Below are positions 23,417 through 32,497 of a stretch of DNA of 64,000 bases, piece by piece (position 1 is the first letter of the stretch; the number at the start of each line of letters is the position of its first letter). Made by a program: the position numbers and the translations under genes. The DNA comes from CAVZBW01 sp963773635 (GTDB lineage: Bacteria > Actinomycetota > Acidimicrobiia > Acidimicrobiales > RAAP-2). The notes under the pieces are model-generated. The model was not told where the DNA came from. It searched no databases and saw only the letters and a list, made by a program, of their open reading frames with translations. The DNA is taken from NCBI GenBank assembly GCA_963773635.1, contig CAVZBW010000005.1:2728001-2792000 (forward strand), given 5' to 3'.

Positions 23417-24521
23417 ATGACCTCTCCGATGGACGAGTACCCGATACACCAGGTGCCCTGGACCATGTCTCAGGTCGGCACCACCGACCGCAACTTCTAC
23501 GACCGCTGCTACTTCAACGCCCACGACCGGAGCGGCAACGTGTTTTTGATCAGCGGCATGGGCTTCTATCCCAACCTGGGGGTCGTCGACACGTACGCCA
23601 CCGTCCGCAAGGGGGACCGCCAGTGGGCGGTCCGGTTCTCCGACGCCATGGCCGCCAACCGACTCGAGCAGCAGGTGGGTCCGTACCGGATCGAGGTCGT
23701 CGAGCCTTTGCAGCGGGTCCGCCTGATCTGCGATGGCGACGAGTACGGGATCGGGTTCGACCTCACCTGGGATGGCTCGTTCCCGGTGGTCGAGGAGGGT
23801 CACCACTACATCCGCTCGGCCACCCGTACGATCCTGGACACCTCGCGCTTCGCCCAGCTCGGGTCGTGGAGCGGCGTGCTGCGGGTGGACGGCGAGGAGC
23901 TGGCGGTGGACCCCGAGGTGTGGTTGGGATCGCGCGATCGGTCCTGGGGCATCCGCCCGGTGGGGGAGGCGGAGCCTGCCGGCCTCGAGCGCGGAGCACC
24001 CCAACGAGGGGTTCTGGTGGATGTACGTGCCGATGCGCTTCGAGGACTTTGCCCTCATCGTCATCCTCCAGGAGAGCCCCGACGGCTTTCGCACCCTCAA
24101 CGACGCCGTGCGCGTCAGGGCCGACGGGAGCCTGGAGCAGCTCGGGTGGCCCCGGTACGACATCAAGTACCGCTCCGGCAGCAGGATCCCCGAGAGTGCG
24201 ACGCTGCACCTGACTGCCAAGGGGGGCAAGCCGCTCACGGTCGAGATCGACTCCCTCATCCATGTCGCCATCCACATCGGGGCCGGCTACGGCGGAGACC
24301 CCGAGTGGTCGCACGGTCAATGGAAGGGGAACAACTGGGCGGAGGGTCGCGTCTACGACCTCACCGATCCCGAGATCTACGGGAGGATCCCTTTCGGCGT
24401 GATCGACCACACGGCCCGCGGCACCTGCGATGGCCAGGAGGGATGGGGCCTCTTCGAGCACGCCAGCGTCGGCCGGCACGACCCGACGGGCTTTGCCGAC
24501 TTCCTGTCGGTGGCACCCTGA
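23417..24521 (+). CDS. Conserved hypothetical, two-lobed beta-rich protein (frameshifted)
   Basis: About 367 residues when joined across a one-base insertion near 23985. The first lobe (MDEYPIHQVPWTMSQVGTTDRNFYDR, FYPNLGVVDTYATVRKGDRQ) and the second (HPNEGFWWMYVPMRFEDFALIVILQE, GYGGDPEWSHGQWKG) have the strand-rich, Trp-rich look of hydroxyneurosporene-synthase/AttH-type lipocalin-like proteins found in mycobacteria and relatives. That comparison is by eye; no function is assigned. The ATG has AAAGGGAGCC upstream. Only the frame switch separates two otherwise clean halves. Confidence 0.65.
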
Positions 24522-24677
24522 CCGCCACCTTGGCCACTGGCCGCTGACTGGGCGCTCCCCAGGAGGCGAGCCGCGACGTCGTGCCGGCCGAAGGCAGTGC
24601 GTGGGTTGACCGCCCGGGCGAGCAGCGCCTTAGCCGCTGGGACGATGGCGGGCTGACCGGCCTCTACCGCGGGGCAA

Positions 24678-25097
24678 TCAGCCGAAGACGAGCCAAGCTT
24701 TACTGATGGTGTTGACGCAATACGTCGTAACAGTGAAGTCCGCATCGCCGAACCCGGGGTTGTGGAACCACACGTCCATAGAGGTGACGGCACGTGAGCC
24801 GAACTCGTTCGGAACGGTGTCTTTTGCAACGACGGGACCAAACACCACCGGTGGCTCGACCAGCACCTTGAGTCGTGGCACGGACTGGTTCGCTCCCCGC
24901 TCTACGTAGTAGCCACTCGGACATTGGATGGGGACGGGCGTGCTGTCCCACCAGTGCAGGGTGTGGGTCACCGTTCCCGAGACCGTTTCAGGTTCCGTTG
25001 TGGGGTCAGCGCCGGCGAGACCGGTAACCGCGCCGGCGAGACCAAGGACAATCGCGAAGCCTGCTGCGGCTGTGGTGATCCTTCGCGTCCAACCCAT
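24678..25097 (-). CDS. Small secreted protein, unknown function
   Basis: 139 residues. The start MGWTRRITTAAAGFAIVLGLAGAVTGLAGA is a Sec signal peptide cleaved near residue 30; the mature 110 residues contain two cysteines (IQCPSGYYVERG and VTTYCVNTIS) that could form one disulfide. The ATG at 25097 has GGGAGGA before it, and fits better than upstream in-frame starts. I recognise no family. It is read in the same direction as the downstream-lying GNAT gene but separated by the frameshifted gene on the other strand. Bases 24522-24677 show nothing. Confidence 0.7.
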   Translation of the reverse strand: MGWTRRITTAAAGFAIVLGLAGAVTGLAGADPTTEPETVSGTVTHTLHWWDSTPVPIQCPSGYYVERGANQSVPRLKVLVEPPVVFGPVVAKDTVPNEFGSRAVTSMDVWFHNPGFGDADFTVTTYCVNTISKAWLVFG

Positions 25098-25258
25098 CGT
25101 TCCTCCCACATGCCATGGATCAGCTGCGCCCATCGTAACGAAGGGGAGAGCGCCGCTTTCCGGCGGGTAGTGGGTCAATTTTAAGGCGAGGACGTAGCGT
25201 CGACGCCGCGCTCGGGAAGATCAGCGGCGGCCCGACACGGCGACAGGGGCGAGCCCAC

Positions 25259-26473
25259 TCAGGGCGTCCACGCGAGGGGAGGGGGTACGAGGGCGTTGCC
25301 CCGGACCACCTCCCCGAGCCAGTGACCACTCCCCTTGATCTCCCTGGCGAAGGTCCGCCGGTCGACCGACACGATGCCAAAGCGTGGTCCGTACCCCGCG
25401 GCCCATTCGAAGTTGTCGAGCAGCGACCAGTACGTGTAGCCGACGACGTCGATGCCGTCGTCGATCACTCGCCGCACGCCTCGCAGGGCACGCTCGACGT
25501 AGTCCATCCGCTGGGCGTCGTCGTCGGTGCCGATGCCGTTCTCGGTCACCAGGACCGGGAGGCGCCCGCCCGTGCGCGCGACCGCTCTCCGGATCGTGCC
25601 CTCGAGGGCCTCCGGCCAGTACTCGTACCCCATGATGAGGGTCGGGACGCCGGGCTGGGGGCCCGCCCAGCCGCTCGGCCCGATCACCATCCGGGTGTAG
25701 GCCTGCACCCCGATGAAGTCGTCGTCGCCGGTGATGTCCAAGAAGACGTCCTCGGTGGCCACGATCTCGTCGAACATCCTCTCGCCGCCCTCGGCGAGCT
25801 GGTAGTCGGTCATCGACAGGGTCAACCCGACCGGGACGCCCGGGGCGTGCCGCCGGGTGGCCTGCACGGCCAGCCGGTGCGCCTCGAGCAGGTTGTCGGT
25901 CACCCGCCGGTAGGCGGCCATGTCGTTGGCCCTGCCCGGCGGGAACATGCCCATGACGTAGCCCATCATGCCGATCACGTTGGGCTCGTTGAGCGTGCAG
26001 ATTCTGGCGGCAACGTCCCCGAGCTCGCTCAAAACCCGGTCGCAGTAGCGGGCAAAGCGCTGTGGTGACTCGTCGCTCTCCCAACCCCCGAGCGTGGCGA
26101 ACCAGCGTGGCAACGTGAAGTGGTAGAGGGTGACGACCGGTTGGATGCCCCTGTCGCGGATCGCCACGCACATCGTGCGGTAGTGGTCGAGCGCGACCTG
26201 CGAGAACTCGCCGTCCTCAGGCTCGATCCTCGCCCACTCGACCGAGAAGCGGAAGTCGCCGAACCCGAGCTGCTCCACGAGGGCCAGGTCCTCGGGCCAG
26301 CGGTGCCACGAGTCGCACGCGTCGCCGCTGGGCTCGGCGCAGCCCGAGTCCGGGGTGTGCTCGAAGTCCCACCAGTCGCTGTTCCAGTTGCCCCCCTCGA
26401 CCTGGTGGGCGGCGTAGGCCACCCCCCAGCGGAACCCGTCGGGAAAGGCCAGGGGGGCCCCGTCGGGGCTCAA
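25259..26473 (-). CDS. Beta-glucosidase-type glycoside hydrolase, GH1
   Basis: 404 residues from a TTG that overlaps the peroxiredoxin stop (TTGA). GH1 features: FRWGVAYAAHQVEGGNWNSDWW, FSVEWARIEP, acid/base Glu in TLNEPNVIG (about residue 170), nucleophile Glu in LVTENGIG (about 310) and the end YTYWSLLDNFEWAAGYGPRFGIV. The subsite preference cannot be predicted. There is no signal peptide, so it acts on imported sugars. Translational coupling to a peroxiredoxin looks like chance packing. Confidence 0.9.
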   Translation of the reverse strand: MSPDGAPLAFPDGFRWGVAYAAHQVEGGNWNSDWWDFEHTPDSGCAEPSGDACDSWHRWPEDLALVEQLGFGDFRFSVEWARIEPEDGEFSQVALDHYRTMCVAIRDRGIQPVVTLYHFTLPRWFATLGGWESDESPQRFARYCDRVLSELGDVAARICTLNEPNVIGMMGYVMGMFPPGRANDMAAYRRVTDNLLEAHRLAVQATRRHAPGVPVGLTLSMTDYQLAEGGERMFDEIVATEDVFLDITGDDDFIGVQAYTRMVIGPSGWAGPQPGVPTLIMGYEYWPEALEGTIRRAVARTGGRLPVLVTENGIGTDDDAQRMDYVERALRGVRRVIDDGIDVVGYTYWSLLDNFEWAAGYGPRFGIVSVDRRTFAREIKGSGHWLGEVVRGNALVPPPLAWTP

Positions 26474-26928
26474 GCGCCGGCCCGGCCGCGCAGCAACTCG
26501 AGGGCCCGGTCCGCGTGCGCACCCATCTGGAGCTCGTTGTGGAAGCGCCCGATGACCTTGCGATCGGTGTCGATCACGAAGGTGGTGCGCTGGACGGGTA
26601 TCGGACCCCAACGGCGCTTGACGCCCATCAGGTTGGCAACCTCGCCGTCCGAGTCGGAGAGCAGCGGGAACCCGAAACCGTGGGTCTCGGAGAACTCTTT
26701 CTGCTTGGTCACCGGATCGACGCTGATGCCCACGGGTTGCGCCCCGAGCTCCGACAGCTCGGCGTGGAGATCCCGGAAGTGGCAGCTCTCCTTGGTACAC
26801 CCGTAGGTCATGGCGGCCGGGTAAAAGAACAGGACCACCGGGCCGTCGGCCAACAGCCCGCTCAGGCTGCGCTTGGTCCCCGTCTCGTCGGGTAGCTCGA
26901 AGTCCGGAACGGTATCCCCCACTTGCAC
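26470..26928 (-). CDS. bcp: Peroxiredoxin, Bcp/PrxQ family
   Basis: 152 residues. VGDTVPDFELPDETGTKRSLSG and FFYPAAMTYGCTKESCHFRDL carry the peroxidatic Cys (about 44) with the resolving Cys five residues on (GCTKESC), the PrxQ arrangement. The residue before the catalytic Cys motif (TYGC rather than TPGC) is unusual: the conserved Pro is replaced by Tyr. It reduces hydroperoxides using thioredoxin. The next gene, GH1, begins on its stop. Confidence 0.92.
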   Translation of the reverse strand: MQVGDTVPDFELPDETGTKRSLSGLLADGPVVLFFYPAAMTYGCTKESCHFRDLHAELSELGAQPVGISVDPVTKQKEFSETHGFGFPLLSDSDGEVANLMGVKRRWGPIPVQRTTFVIDTDRKVIGRFHNELQMGAHADRALELLRGRAGA

Positions 26929-27010
26929 GGATCCGGAGCGTATCGGGTTGTCCGGACGGCTGCCGCAGCGGGCGCTCCGCAGCCGGTGGCCCCTCGGGGC
27001 CCTGGGGGGC

Positions 27011-27742
27011 TCAGGCCTCGAAGCGGAAGCCGACGCCGCGGACCGTCACGAGGTGGCGGGGATGAGCGGGATCGGGCTCGATCTTGCGACGGATGCGCTT
27101 GACGTGGGTGTCGAGGGTGCGGGTATCTGCCAGGTCCTGGTCCCACCAGATCCGGTCGATGCACCACTCCCGGGTGATGACCTGTCCGCTGTGCGACATG
27201 ACGAGGGCCAGCAGGTCGAACTCCTTGCGGGAGAGCTCCACGAGGCGGCCGTTCACCGTAACCTCGCGGCGGGCCACGTCGAGCCGGATGGGTCCACCCT
27301 GCAGCACCTCGTGGCTCGGTGCCGGTGGGGCGGTTCCCCGACGCAGCACCGCACGCATCCGCGCGACGAGCTCCCGCAGGCGAAAGGGCTTGGCCACGTA
27401 GTCGGCGGCGCCGAGCTCGAGCCCGAGCACCACGTCGATCTCCGAGTCGCGGGCCGAGACCATGATGATGGGGACGGCGGCCATGGCCCGCATGCGCTGG
27501 CAGAGCTCGATGCCCGAGCCGTCGGGCAGCATGACGTCGAGGAGAACGAGGTCGGGGTGCACCCGGTGAAAGAGCCGGAGCGCCTCGTGCTGGTCGGCCG
27601 CCATCTCCACGGTGAACCCCTCGCGCTCGAGGCCGGCGGCCAGGGCTTGGCGGTACGACTCCTCGTCGTCCACCACGAGCACCAGGGGCCGGTGCTCCCG
27701 GGCCCTGCGGTCGACGGAATCGGTTTCGGTCAGAGCGGTCAC
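27011..27742 (-). CDS. OmpR/PhoB-type response regulator (PhoP/RegX3-like), orphan
   Basis: 243 residues from GTG at 27742. Receiver: LVLVVDDEESYRQAL with the acidic pair, phospho-Asp in DLVLLDVMLPDGSG (about 66), Thr/Ser switch in IIMVSARDS and Lys in YVAKPFR. DNA-binding winged helix: LSRKEFDLLALVMSHSGQVITREWCIDRIWW and RTLDTHVKRIRRKIEPDP. No histidine kinase lies next to it. The promoter carries 11-bp repeats of the type bound by PhoP (27782-27836), so a phosphate-linked role and autoregulation are inferred. Confidence 0.92.
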   Translation of the reverse strand: MTALTETDSVDRRAREHRPLVLVVDDEESYRQALAAGLEREGFTVEMAADQHEALRLFHRVHPDLVLLDVMLPDGSGIELCQRMRAMAAVPIIMVSARDSEIDVVLGLELGAADYVAKPFRLRELVARMRAVLRRGTAPPAPSHEVLQGGPIRLDVARREVTVNGRLVELSRKEFDLLALVMSHSGQVITREWCIDRIWWDQDLADTRTLDTHVKRIRRKIEPDPAHPRHLVTVRGVGFRFEA

Positions 27743-27781
27743 GGGATCCTCACGTGTGTCGTCGGCTCGCACGCTAGGAAG

Positions 27782-27836
27782 TCCAGGTGAACGCCTCGCG
27801 ATCTGGCAATGATCCCTCGGTGACCCGCGGGTGAAC
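27782..27836 (-). promoter_or_regulatory. Array of five 11-bp PHO-box-like units upstream of the response regulator
   Basis: Read on the minus strand in steps of 11: GTTCACCCGCG, GGTCACCGAGG, GATCATTGCCA, GATCGCGAGGC, GTTCACCTGGA. The first fits the Streptomyces PhoP unit G(G/T)TCAYYYR(G/C)G at every position, the second and fifth at ten of eleven; the middle two keep only the GxTC core. The array ends 39 bases before the GTG start of the regulator gene. Confidence 0.65.
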
Positions 27837-27914
27837 TCTGGATTTTGGGCCCTCACGGCCCTCTGACGGGCCTGGTCGGGGACGATCCGGTCTGGTCCCG
27901 TTACGCTTCGGCCG

Positions 27915-28412
27915 ATGACGATTCCCAATTCACCAATGGGCCGCGGCGTCAACCAACGCGGGCTCATCAAGATGACGACGGACGAGGTGGATGCGTTCAT
28001 CCACGAGCGACGAGCGATGACCATGTGCACGCTCAACCATGACGGGAGCATCCACGCAGTGGCCATGTGGTACGGCTTCTTGGAGGGCGCGGTGGCGATC
28101 GAGACCAAGGCCAAGTCGCAAAAGGCGCAGAACCTCCGCCGGGATCCCCGGATGACCTGCATGATGGAGGACGGCGACACCTACGAGGAGCTGCGGGGGG
28201 TCGAGTTGGTGGGTCGGGCCGAGATCGTCACCGAGCCCGAGCGGATGTTCGAGCTCGGCGTGGACGTCTTCCAGCGCTACTACGGGGGTTATACCGACGA
28301 CATGAAGCCCTTCGTCGAGACCATGCTCAACAAGCGGATCGTCGTGAAGCTGCTGGTGGACCGGGTCGTGTCCTGGGATCACCGCAAGCTCTCCGGCCCA
28401 GGCGGCGGTTGA
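27915..28412 (+). CDS. PPOX-class flavin (F420 or FMN) oxidoreductase-like protein
   Basis: 165 residues with the split-barrel fold: VDAFIHERRAMTMCTLNHDGSIHAVAMWYGFLEGAVAIETKAKSQKAQNLRRDPRMTCMMEDG in segments (about 26-95). This pattern is that of pyridoxamine-phosphate-oxidase-like proteins that use F420 or FMN in Actinobacteria. Which cofactor cannot be decided by eye. Its stop overlaps a TTG that is the likely start of the following FAD dehydrogenase (TTGA). Confidence 0.82.
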   Translation: MTIPNSPMGRGVNQRGLIKMTTDEVDAFIHERRAMTMCTLNHDGSIHAVAMWYGFLEGAVAIETKAKSQKAQNLRRDPRMTCMMEDGDTYEELRGVELVGRAEIVTEPERMFELGVDVFQRYYGGYTDDMKPFVETMLNKRIVVKLLVDRVVSWDHRKLSGPGGG

Positions 28413-29803
28413 GCGACGTCTCCGCCCGTCTCGAGGAGATGGGCCGCCTCGGCGCCGCCACGCTGTCGGCGCTCGTAGACATCGTCGGCCCCGACCACGT
28501 CGTGACCGATCCGGAGGTCGTCGCCGGCTCGTGCGTCGACTGGTCCGGACGCTTCGCAGGGAGGACGCCCGCACTCGTCCGGCCCGGCTCGACCGACGAG
28601 GTCGCGGGCGTCGTGAACCTGTGCCGCGAGCGGGACCTCCCGCTGACCCTCCAGGGTGGCAACACCGGACTGGTGGGCGGTGGCGTGCCGCTTTCCGGCG
28701 AGCTGCTGGTCAGCCTCCGCCGGCTCGATGGGGTCTCCATCGACGAGCGGGCGGGTCAGGCAACGGCGGGGGCGGGGTGCACCATCGGCGACCTCCAGCG
28801 GGCGGCCGAACAGTGCTCGTGGACCTACGGCGTGGACCTCGGGAGCCGGGACAGCGCCACGGTCGGAGGCACGATCGCCACCAACGCCGGCGGCCTGCGG
28901 ATGGTTCGCTACGGGGACACCAGGGCGCAGGTCGTGGGGGTGGAGGCGGTGCTCGGGACCGGTGCCGTTGTCTCCCACCTCTCCGGGCTGGTCAAGGACA
29001 ACACCGGCTACCACCTGCCAGGGCTCCTCACGGGCAGCGAGGGCACGCTCGGGGTGGTCACGGCCGCTCGCTTGCGCCTGGCGGTGATCCCTCGGTTCCG
29101 CGCGACCGTCCTGCTTGCCTTTGACGGCCAGGATGCCGCGGTCGAGGCCGCCCTCGCCGTACGCCGCCAGCTCCCGTCCCTGGAGGCGGTCGAGCTCTTC
29201 TTTGCCGAGGGGTTGGAGCTGGTCTGCTCGGTCCGGGGGCTCCGGCCGCCCTTCGATCGACCCTACGCCGCCTACCTCCTCGTCGAGTCGGCCGCCCTCG
29301 CCGACCCGATGGAGGAGATGGTGGAGGCACTGGCCACCGTGGGGGGACTGGCCGACAGCGCGATCGCGACCGAGCCCGCCCGGCGGGCCGAGCTGTGGCA
29401 GTACCGGGAGCTGCACACCGAGGCGGTGAACACGCTGGGGGCGCCCCACAAGATGGACGTGACTCTGCCGGAGCGGTCCCTGGCGGGCTTCGCCCAAGAG
29501 GCGACCGCCCGGGTGCATGAGGCGGCCCCCGACGCCAGAGTGTTCGTGTGGGGCCACGCCGGCGACGGCAACCTCCACGTCAACGTGGTCGGGGTGGCGC
29601 GTGACGACGAGTCGGTGGACGAGGCCGTGTATCGCGCCGCGGTGCGGGCCGGCGGGAGCATCAGCGCCGAGCACGGGATCGGCACGGTGAAGCGACGATG
29701 GCTGCACTGGTGCCGCAGCGAGAGCGAGATCGCGGCCTTTCGTGCCATCAAGGGGGCCCTCGACCCCGAGGGCATCCTCAGCCCTAACGTGCTCCTTCCG
29801 TGA
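28409..29803 (+). CDS. FAD-binding oxidoreductase, D-lactate/glycolate dehydrogenase (GlcD) type
   Basis: 464 residues. The PCMH FAD domain is shown by PLTLQGGNTGLVGGGVP (about 82), GAGCTIGDLQRAAEQC and LGSRDSATVGGTIATNAGG; the C-terminal cap by VFVWGHAGDGNLHVNVV, SAEHGIGTVKRRWL and LDPEGILSPNVL. Such enzymes oxidise D-2-hydroxy acids. The TTG at 28409 overlaps the previous stop; an ATG ten codons later (MGRLGA) is the alternative. Its last 20 bases overlap the 3' end of the convergent murD2 gene. Confidence 0.9.
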   Translation: MSDVSARLEEMGRLGAATLSALVDIVGPDHVVTDPEVVAGSCVDWSGRFAGRTPALVRPGSTDEVAGVVNLCRERDLPLTLQGGNTGLVGGGVPLSGELLVSLRRLDGVSIDERAGQATAGAGCTIGDLQRAAEQCSWTYGVDLGSRDSATVGGTIATNAGGLRMVRYGDTRAQVVGVEAVLGTGAVVSHLSGLVKDNTGYHLPGLLTGSEGTLGVVTAARLRLAVIPRFRATVLLAFDGQDAAVEAALAVRRQLPSLEAVELFFAEGLELVCSVRGLRPPFDRPYAAYLLVESAALADPMEEMVEALATVGGLADSAIATEPARRAELWQYRELHTEAVNTLGAPHKMDVTLPERSLAGFAQEATARVHEAAPDARVFVWGHAGDGNLHVNVVGVARDDESVDEAVYRAAVRAGGSISAEHGIGTVKRRWLHWCRSESEIAAFRAIKGALDPEGILSPNVLLP

Positions 29804-31115
29804 CCTCCCGCATCGCGGTGGCGAACGCCGCGGCGCGGTCCCGGTAGTCCCGGAAGCGCCCAAAGCTCGGCGCGGCGGGGGACAGGAGCACCACCCCGTC
29901 GGGTCGAGCCCACCGCCACGACGCCTCGACCGCCTCCCGCATCGACTGCGCGCTCGACACGGTGACGCGATCCCCCCGGGGGTGCCGAGCGATCTCGGCC
30001 GCCACCCGCTCGCCGGCGCGGTCGAGGGTGGACACCATGACCGGGGTGTCGCGCCCGGTCAGGGCGTCGGCCAGCGGCGCGTAGTCGATGCCGCGGTCGA
30101 AGCCGCCGGCGATGAGGGCCACCCGCCGGCCCGAGTACGCGGCCAGCGCCTCGCACGCCGGCAGGACGTTCGTGGCCAGGCTGTCGTCGACGAAGGCGAC
30201 GCCGGCGACGGTCGCGATGGTCTGCAGTCGGCTCTCGAGCCCCGAGAAGCCCTCGGCGGCCCAGGCCATGGCTTCCTCGTCGTCGGCCTCGGGGATCCCG
30301 AGCGCCTGGAGCACCGCCCGTCCGACCAGGGCGTTGGTGAGGTTGTGCCGGCCCCTCAGGCCGAGCGCCTCCACCCACGGTCCCCCCAGGGGATCGTCCG
30401 GGGCCACCCAGCGGCGCCGGGGCCCGAGCAGGCGCTCGTGTGCCCGGAGGTTGGGGCCCTCCGCGGCGATGGTCAGCTCTGCACCGGGCTGGGTGGTGAG
30501 CGACAGCTTGTCCCGGTAGTACGTCTCGACGTCGCCGTGCCAGTCGAGGTGGTCGGGGTCGAGCGCGGTGACGGCCACCACCGGGGGAGAGGTCGCGACA
30601 TCGGTGGCCTGGAAGCTCGAGGTCTCGACCACGTAGAGGTCGTGCGTCCCGGCGCCGACCTCGTACGGGGGCGCGCCCAGGTTGCCGCCCACCAGGACGT
30701 CGTAGCCGAGGCGGCCGAGGAGGTGTCCGCAGAGGGCGGCCGTCGTGCTCTTGCCCTTGGTGCCGGTGATGCAGACCACCCGGGAGGGGTCGACCTCCTC
30801 CAGCCACAGCCCGAGGCCGCCCACGACGGGCACTCCCTGCTCGCCGAGGTGACGGACGTCGTCCCGGTAGCGGCTGATCCCCGGGGTCTTGACCACGGCG
30901 TCACAGCGGACGAGCTCGTCCAGCCCGCCCTGCGCGGTCGCCAGGACGGGATGTCCCTCGACCTGGCCCGCGGGCGGGAGGTCGTCCACGAGGACCACCT
31001 CCGACCCCTCCGCAAGGAGGCGCTGGAGGTTGGATCGGCCCTCGACCCCGACTCCCCAGACGCCCACACGGGAGGAGCGGAGGTCAGACCAGGAGATCCT
31101 GGGCCTGGAGGACAT
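29784..31115 (-). CDS. murD2: MurD2-type UDP-MurNAc-L-alanine:L-glutamate ligase
   Basis: 443 residues from the ATG at 31115 (MSSRPRISWSDLRSSRVGVWGVG), overlapping murL by 32 bases. Mur-ligase motifs: VCITGTKGKSTTAALCGH (ATP loop, about 112-128), VETSSFQATDV, ALDPDHLDWHGDVETYYRDK, LRGRHNLTNALVGRAVLQALGI and the end LLSPAAPSFGRFRDYRDRA. The fold is MurD, but the partner MurL immediately upstream matches the Xanthomonas MurD2-MurL pair, in which MurD2 adds L-Glu rather than D-Glu. The L-Glu specificity is inferred from this pairing. A standard murD may exist elsewhere in the genome. Confidence 0.85.
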   Translation of the reverse strand: MSSRPRISWSDLRSSRVGVWGVGVEGRSNLQRLLAEGSEVVLVDDLPPAGQVEGHPVLATAQGGLDELVRCDAVVKTPGISRYRDDVRHLGEQGVPVVGGLGLWLEEVDPSRVVCITGTKGKSTTAALCGHLLGRLGYDVLVGGNLGAPPYEVGAGTHDLYVVETSSFQATDVATSPPVVAVTALDPDHLDWHGDVETYYRDKLSLTTQPGAELTIAAEGPNLRAHERLLGPRRRWVAPDDPLGGPWVEALGLRGRHNLTNALVGRAVLQALGIPEADDEEAMAWAAEGFSGLESRLQTIATVAGVAFVDDSLATNVLPACEALAAYSGRRVALIAGGFDRGIDYAPLADALTGRDTPVMVSTLDRAGERVAAEIARHPRGDRVTVSSAQSMREAVEASWRWARPDGVVLLSPAAPSFGRFRDYRDRAAAFATAMREVTEGAR

Positions 31116-32496
31116 CGGGGACGTGGTCGGCGCCCATCGGCTCGAGGTACGACCGGGGGTCCCGGTCCATGAGGGGGGCGGATTCGGCGGCCAACCGGGC
31201 GAGGGACGAGGAGCCGGCACGATCCGGGCGTGCGGCGGCGAGCACCGCGGCGGCCCGGCACTCGCCGGGCTCGCCCACGCACTCCCACGGCTTGGTCGCC
31301 TCTGACGTCGCGACGAGCGTGCGGAAGCGTTGGAAAAGGCCGGGATCGTCCAAGGGCTCGGCCCCGCCGAAGATGGCGGCGAGGCGTGGGGCGGGGACAA
31401 AGGGCGCGAGCACCAGGTCGATGAAGCAGCATTTGTCACACTGCCCGCACCATTCCACCAGCCGGGCGCCGGGATCGACGTGAAACGCCCGGTTGCAGCT
31501 CCGGAACAACGAGTGGTAGGCGGGGAGTCGGGCGAAGCGCTGGGCGACCCACAGCTCGCTGCGTGCCCGCAGGTAGGAGAAGTACTCGACCGAGCCAACC
31601 GTCTCCGCCAACCGGGCGCGAAATCGCTCCTCAAAGTCCAGGCTCTTGGAGTACTGGTGATTGATGGCCCGACCGGACACGACCAGGTTGCCCGCCGAGG
31701 CGGACCATTCGTTGGACATGATCACCTGGTTGCGGCCCGCCGCAGCGGCGGCCCACGTTGCGACCGCCGAGTAGATGCCGGTGACGGGCACGTGGCCGTT
31801 CAAGAAGCCGAGCTCACGGGACTGCAGCACCTGGGGATCCAAATGGCGGTCCACCCGGACGACGGGCAGACCGGTCGCCGCCGCCGGTTCCTCTATGGCG
31901 GCGAAGCGACGCCCTCCGTGGGCCACGACCAGGAGGGCGGTGTCCGGCGCCCGACGCCGTACCTCCTCGGCGGTGACGACCGAGTCGATACCGCCCCCAA
32001 AGGGCACGAGCGGTCGCGGCTCTCGTCGTGGGTATCGGGCCGTGGCCTCGCCCTCCCCGCTCCCCCGCCGATCCCCGGCGCGATCCCCCGGTGGATCGGC
32101 CGGAGCGGAGCGGATCTCCAACCCGGAGAGGTCGAGGCCGTTGCGATAGGCGAATTCGCCCAGCCCCTCGAGGTAGAAGCGGTGGAGGAAATTCCGCTCG
32201 GCTTCGCTCGAGGCCTCGCCCAGGTCGACGACGGGCGGGGCCGAGGTCTTGTAGTAGGAGACCCCGGCCAGCAGGTGCACCAGGCGGGCTGCGGCGACGA
32301 CGTCCCTGGCCGCGACGACGCCCGCCCGGGCCGGAGCGGGCACGTCCAGCTCGAAGCGCTCGACGAAGCGGCGACCGCCCAGCGCATAGTGGCAAGACAG
32401 CCGGGTGCCGGCACGGTCGAGGTCGAACCCCTGATAGCAAAAGGTCCGAAGGTCCTGGCTGGTGGTGACGGCGTCCATAGCGAGCGGTCCGGCCAT
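31084..32496 (-). CDS. murL: MurL-type UDP-MurNAc-L-Ala-L-Glu epimerase
   Basis: 470 residues. LVPFGGGIDSVVTAEEVRRR (about 180) is a PP-loop like that of ATP pyrophosphatases, followed by VMSNEWSASAGN-type IMSNEWSASAGNLV, NHQYSKSLDFEERF, and the cysteine cluster WCGQCDKCCFIDLVLAPF (about 355-372). This layout fits MurL, which uses ATP to invert the terminal L-Glu of UDP-MurNAc-L-Ala-L-Glu to D-Glu. The ATG at 32496 is one base after the pgeF stop (TAGCATG). It overlaps murD2. The cysteines may bind a metal; that is inference. Confidence 0.85.
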   Translation of the reverse strand: MAGPLAMDAVTTSQDLRTFCYQGFDLDRAGTRLSCHYALGGRRFVERFELDVPAPARAGVVAARDVVAAARLVHLLAGVSYYKTSAPPVVDLGEASSEAERNFLHRFYLEGLGEFAYRNGLDLSGLEIRSAPADPPGDRAGDRRGSGEGEATARYPRREPRPLVPFGGGIDSVVTAEEVRRRAPDTALLVVAHGGRRFAAIEEPAAATGLPVVRVDRHLDPQVLQSRELGFLNGHVPVTGIYSAVATWAAAAAGRNQVIMSNEWSASAGNLVVSGRAINHQYSKSLDFEERFRARLAETVGSVEYFSYLRARSELWVAQRFARLPAYHSLFRSCNRAFHVDPGARLVEWCGQCDKCCFIDLVLAPFVPAPRLAAIFGGAEPLDDPGLFQRFRTLVATSEATKPWECVGEPGECRAAAVLAAARPDRAGSSSLARLAAESAPLMDRDPRSYLEPMGADHVPDVLQAQDLLV

Positions 32497-32497
32497 G

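Noticed and set aside
32300..32490. murL start at upstream ATG/GTG codons near 32541
   Set aside because: They would overlap pgeF heavily; the ATG at 32496 follows the pgeF stop by one base.
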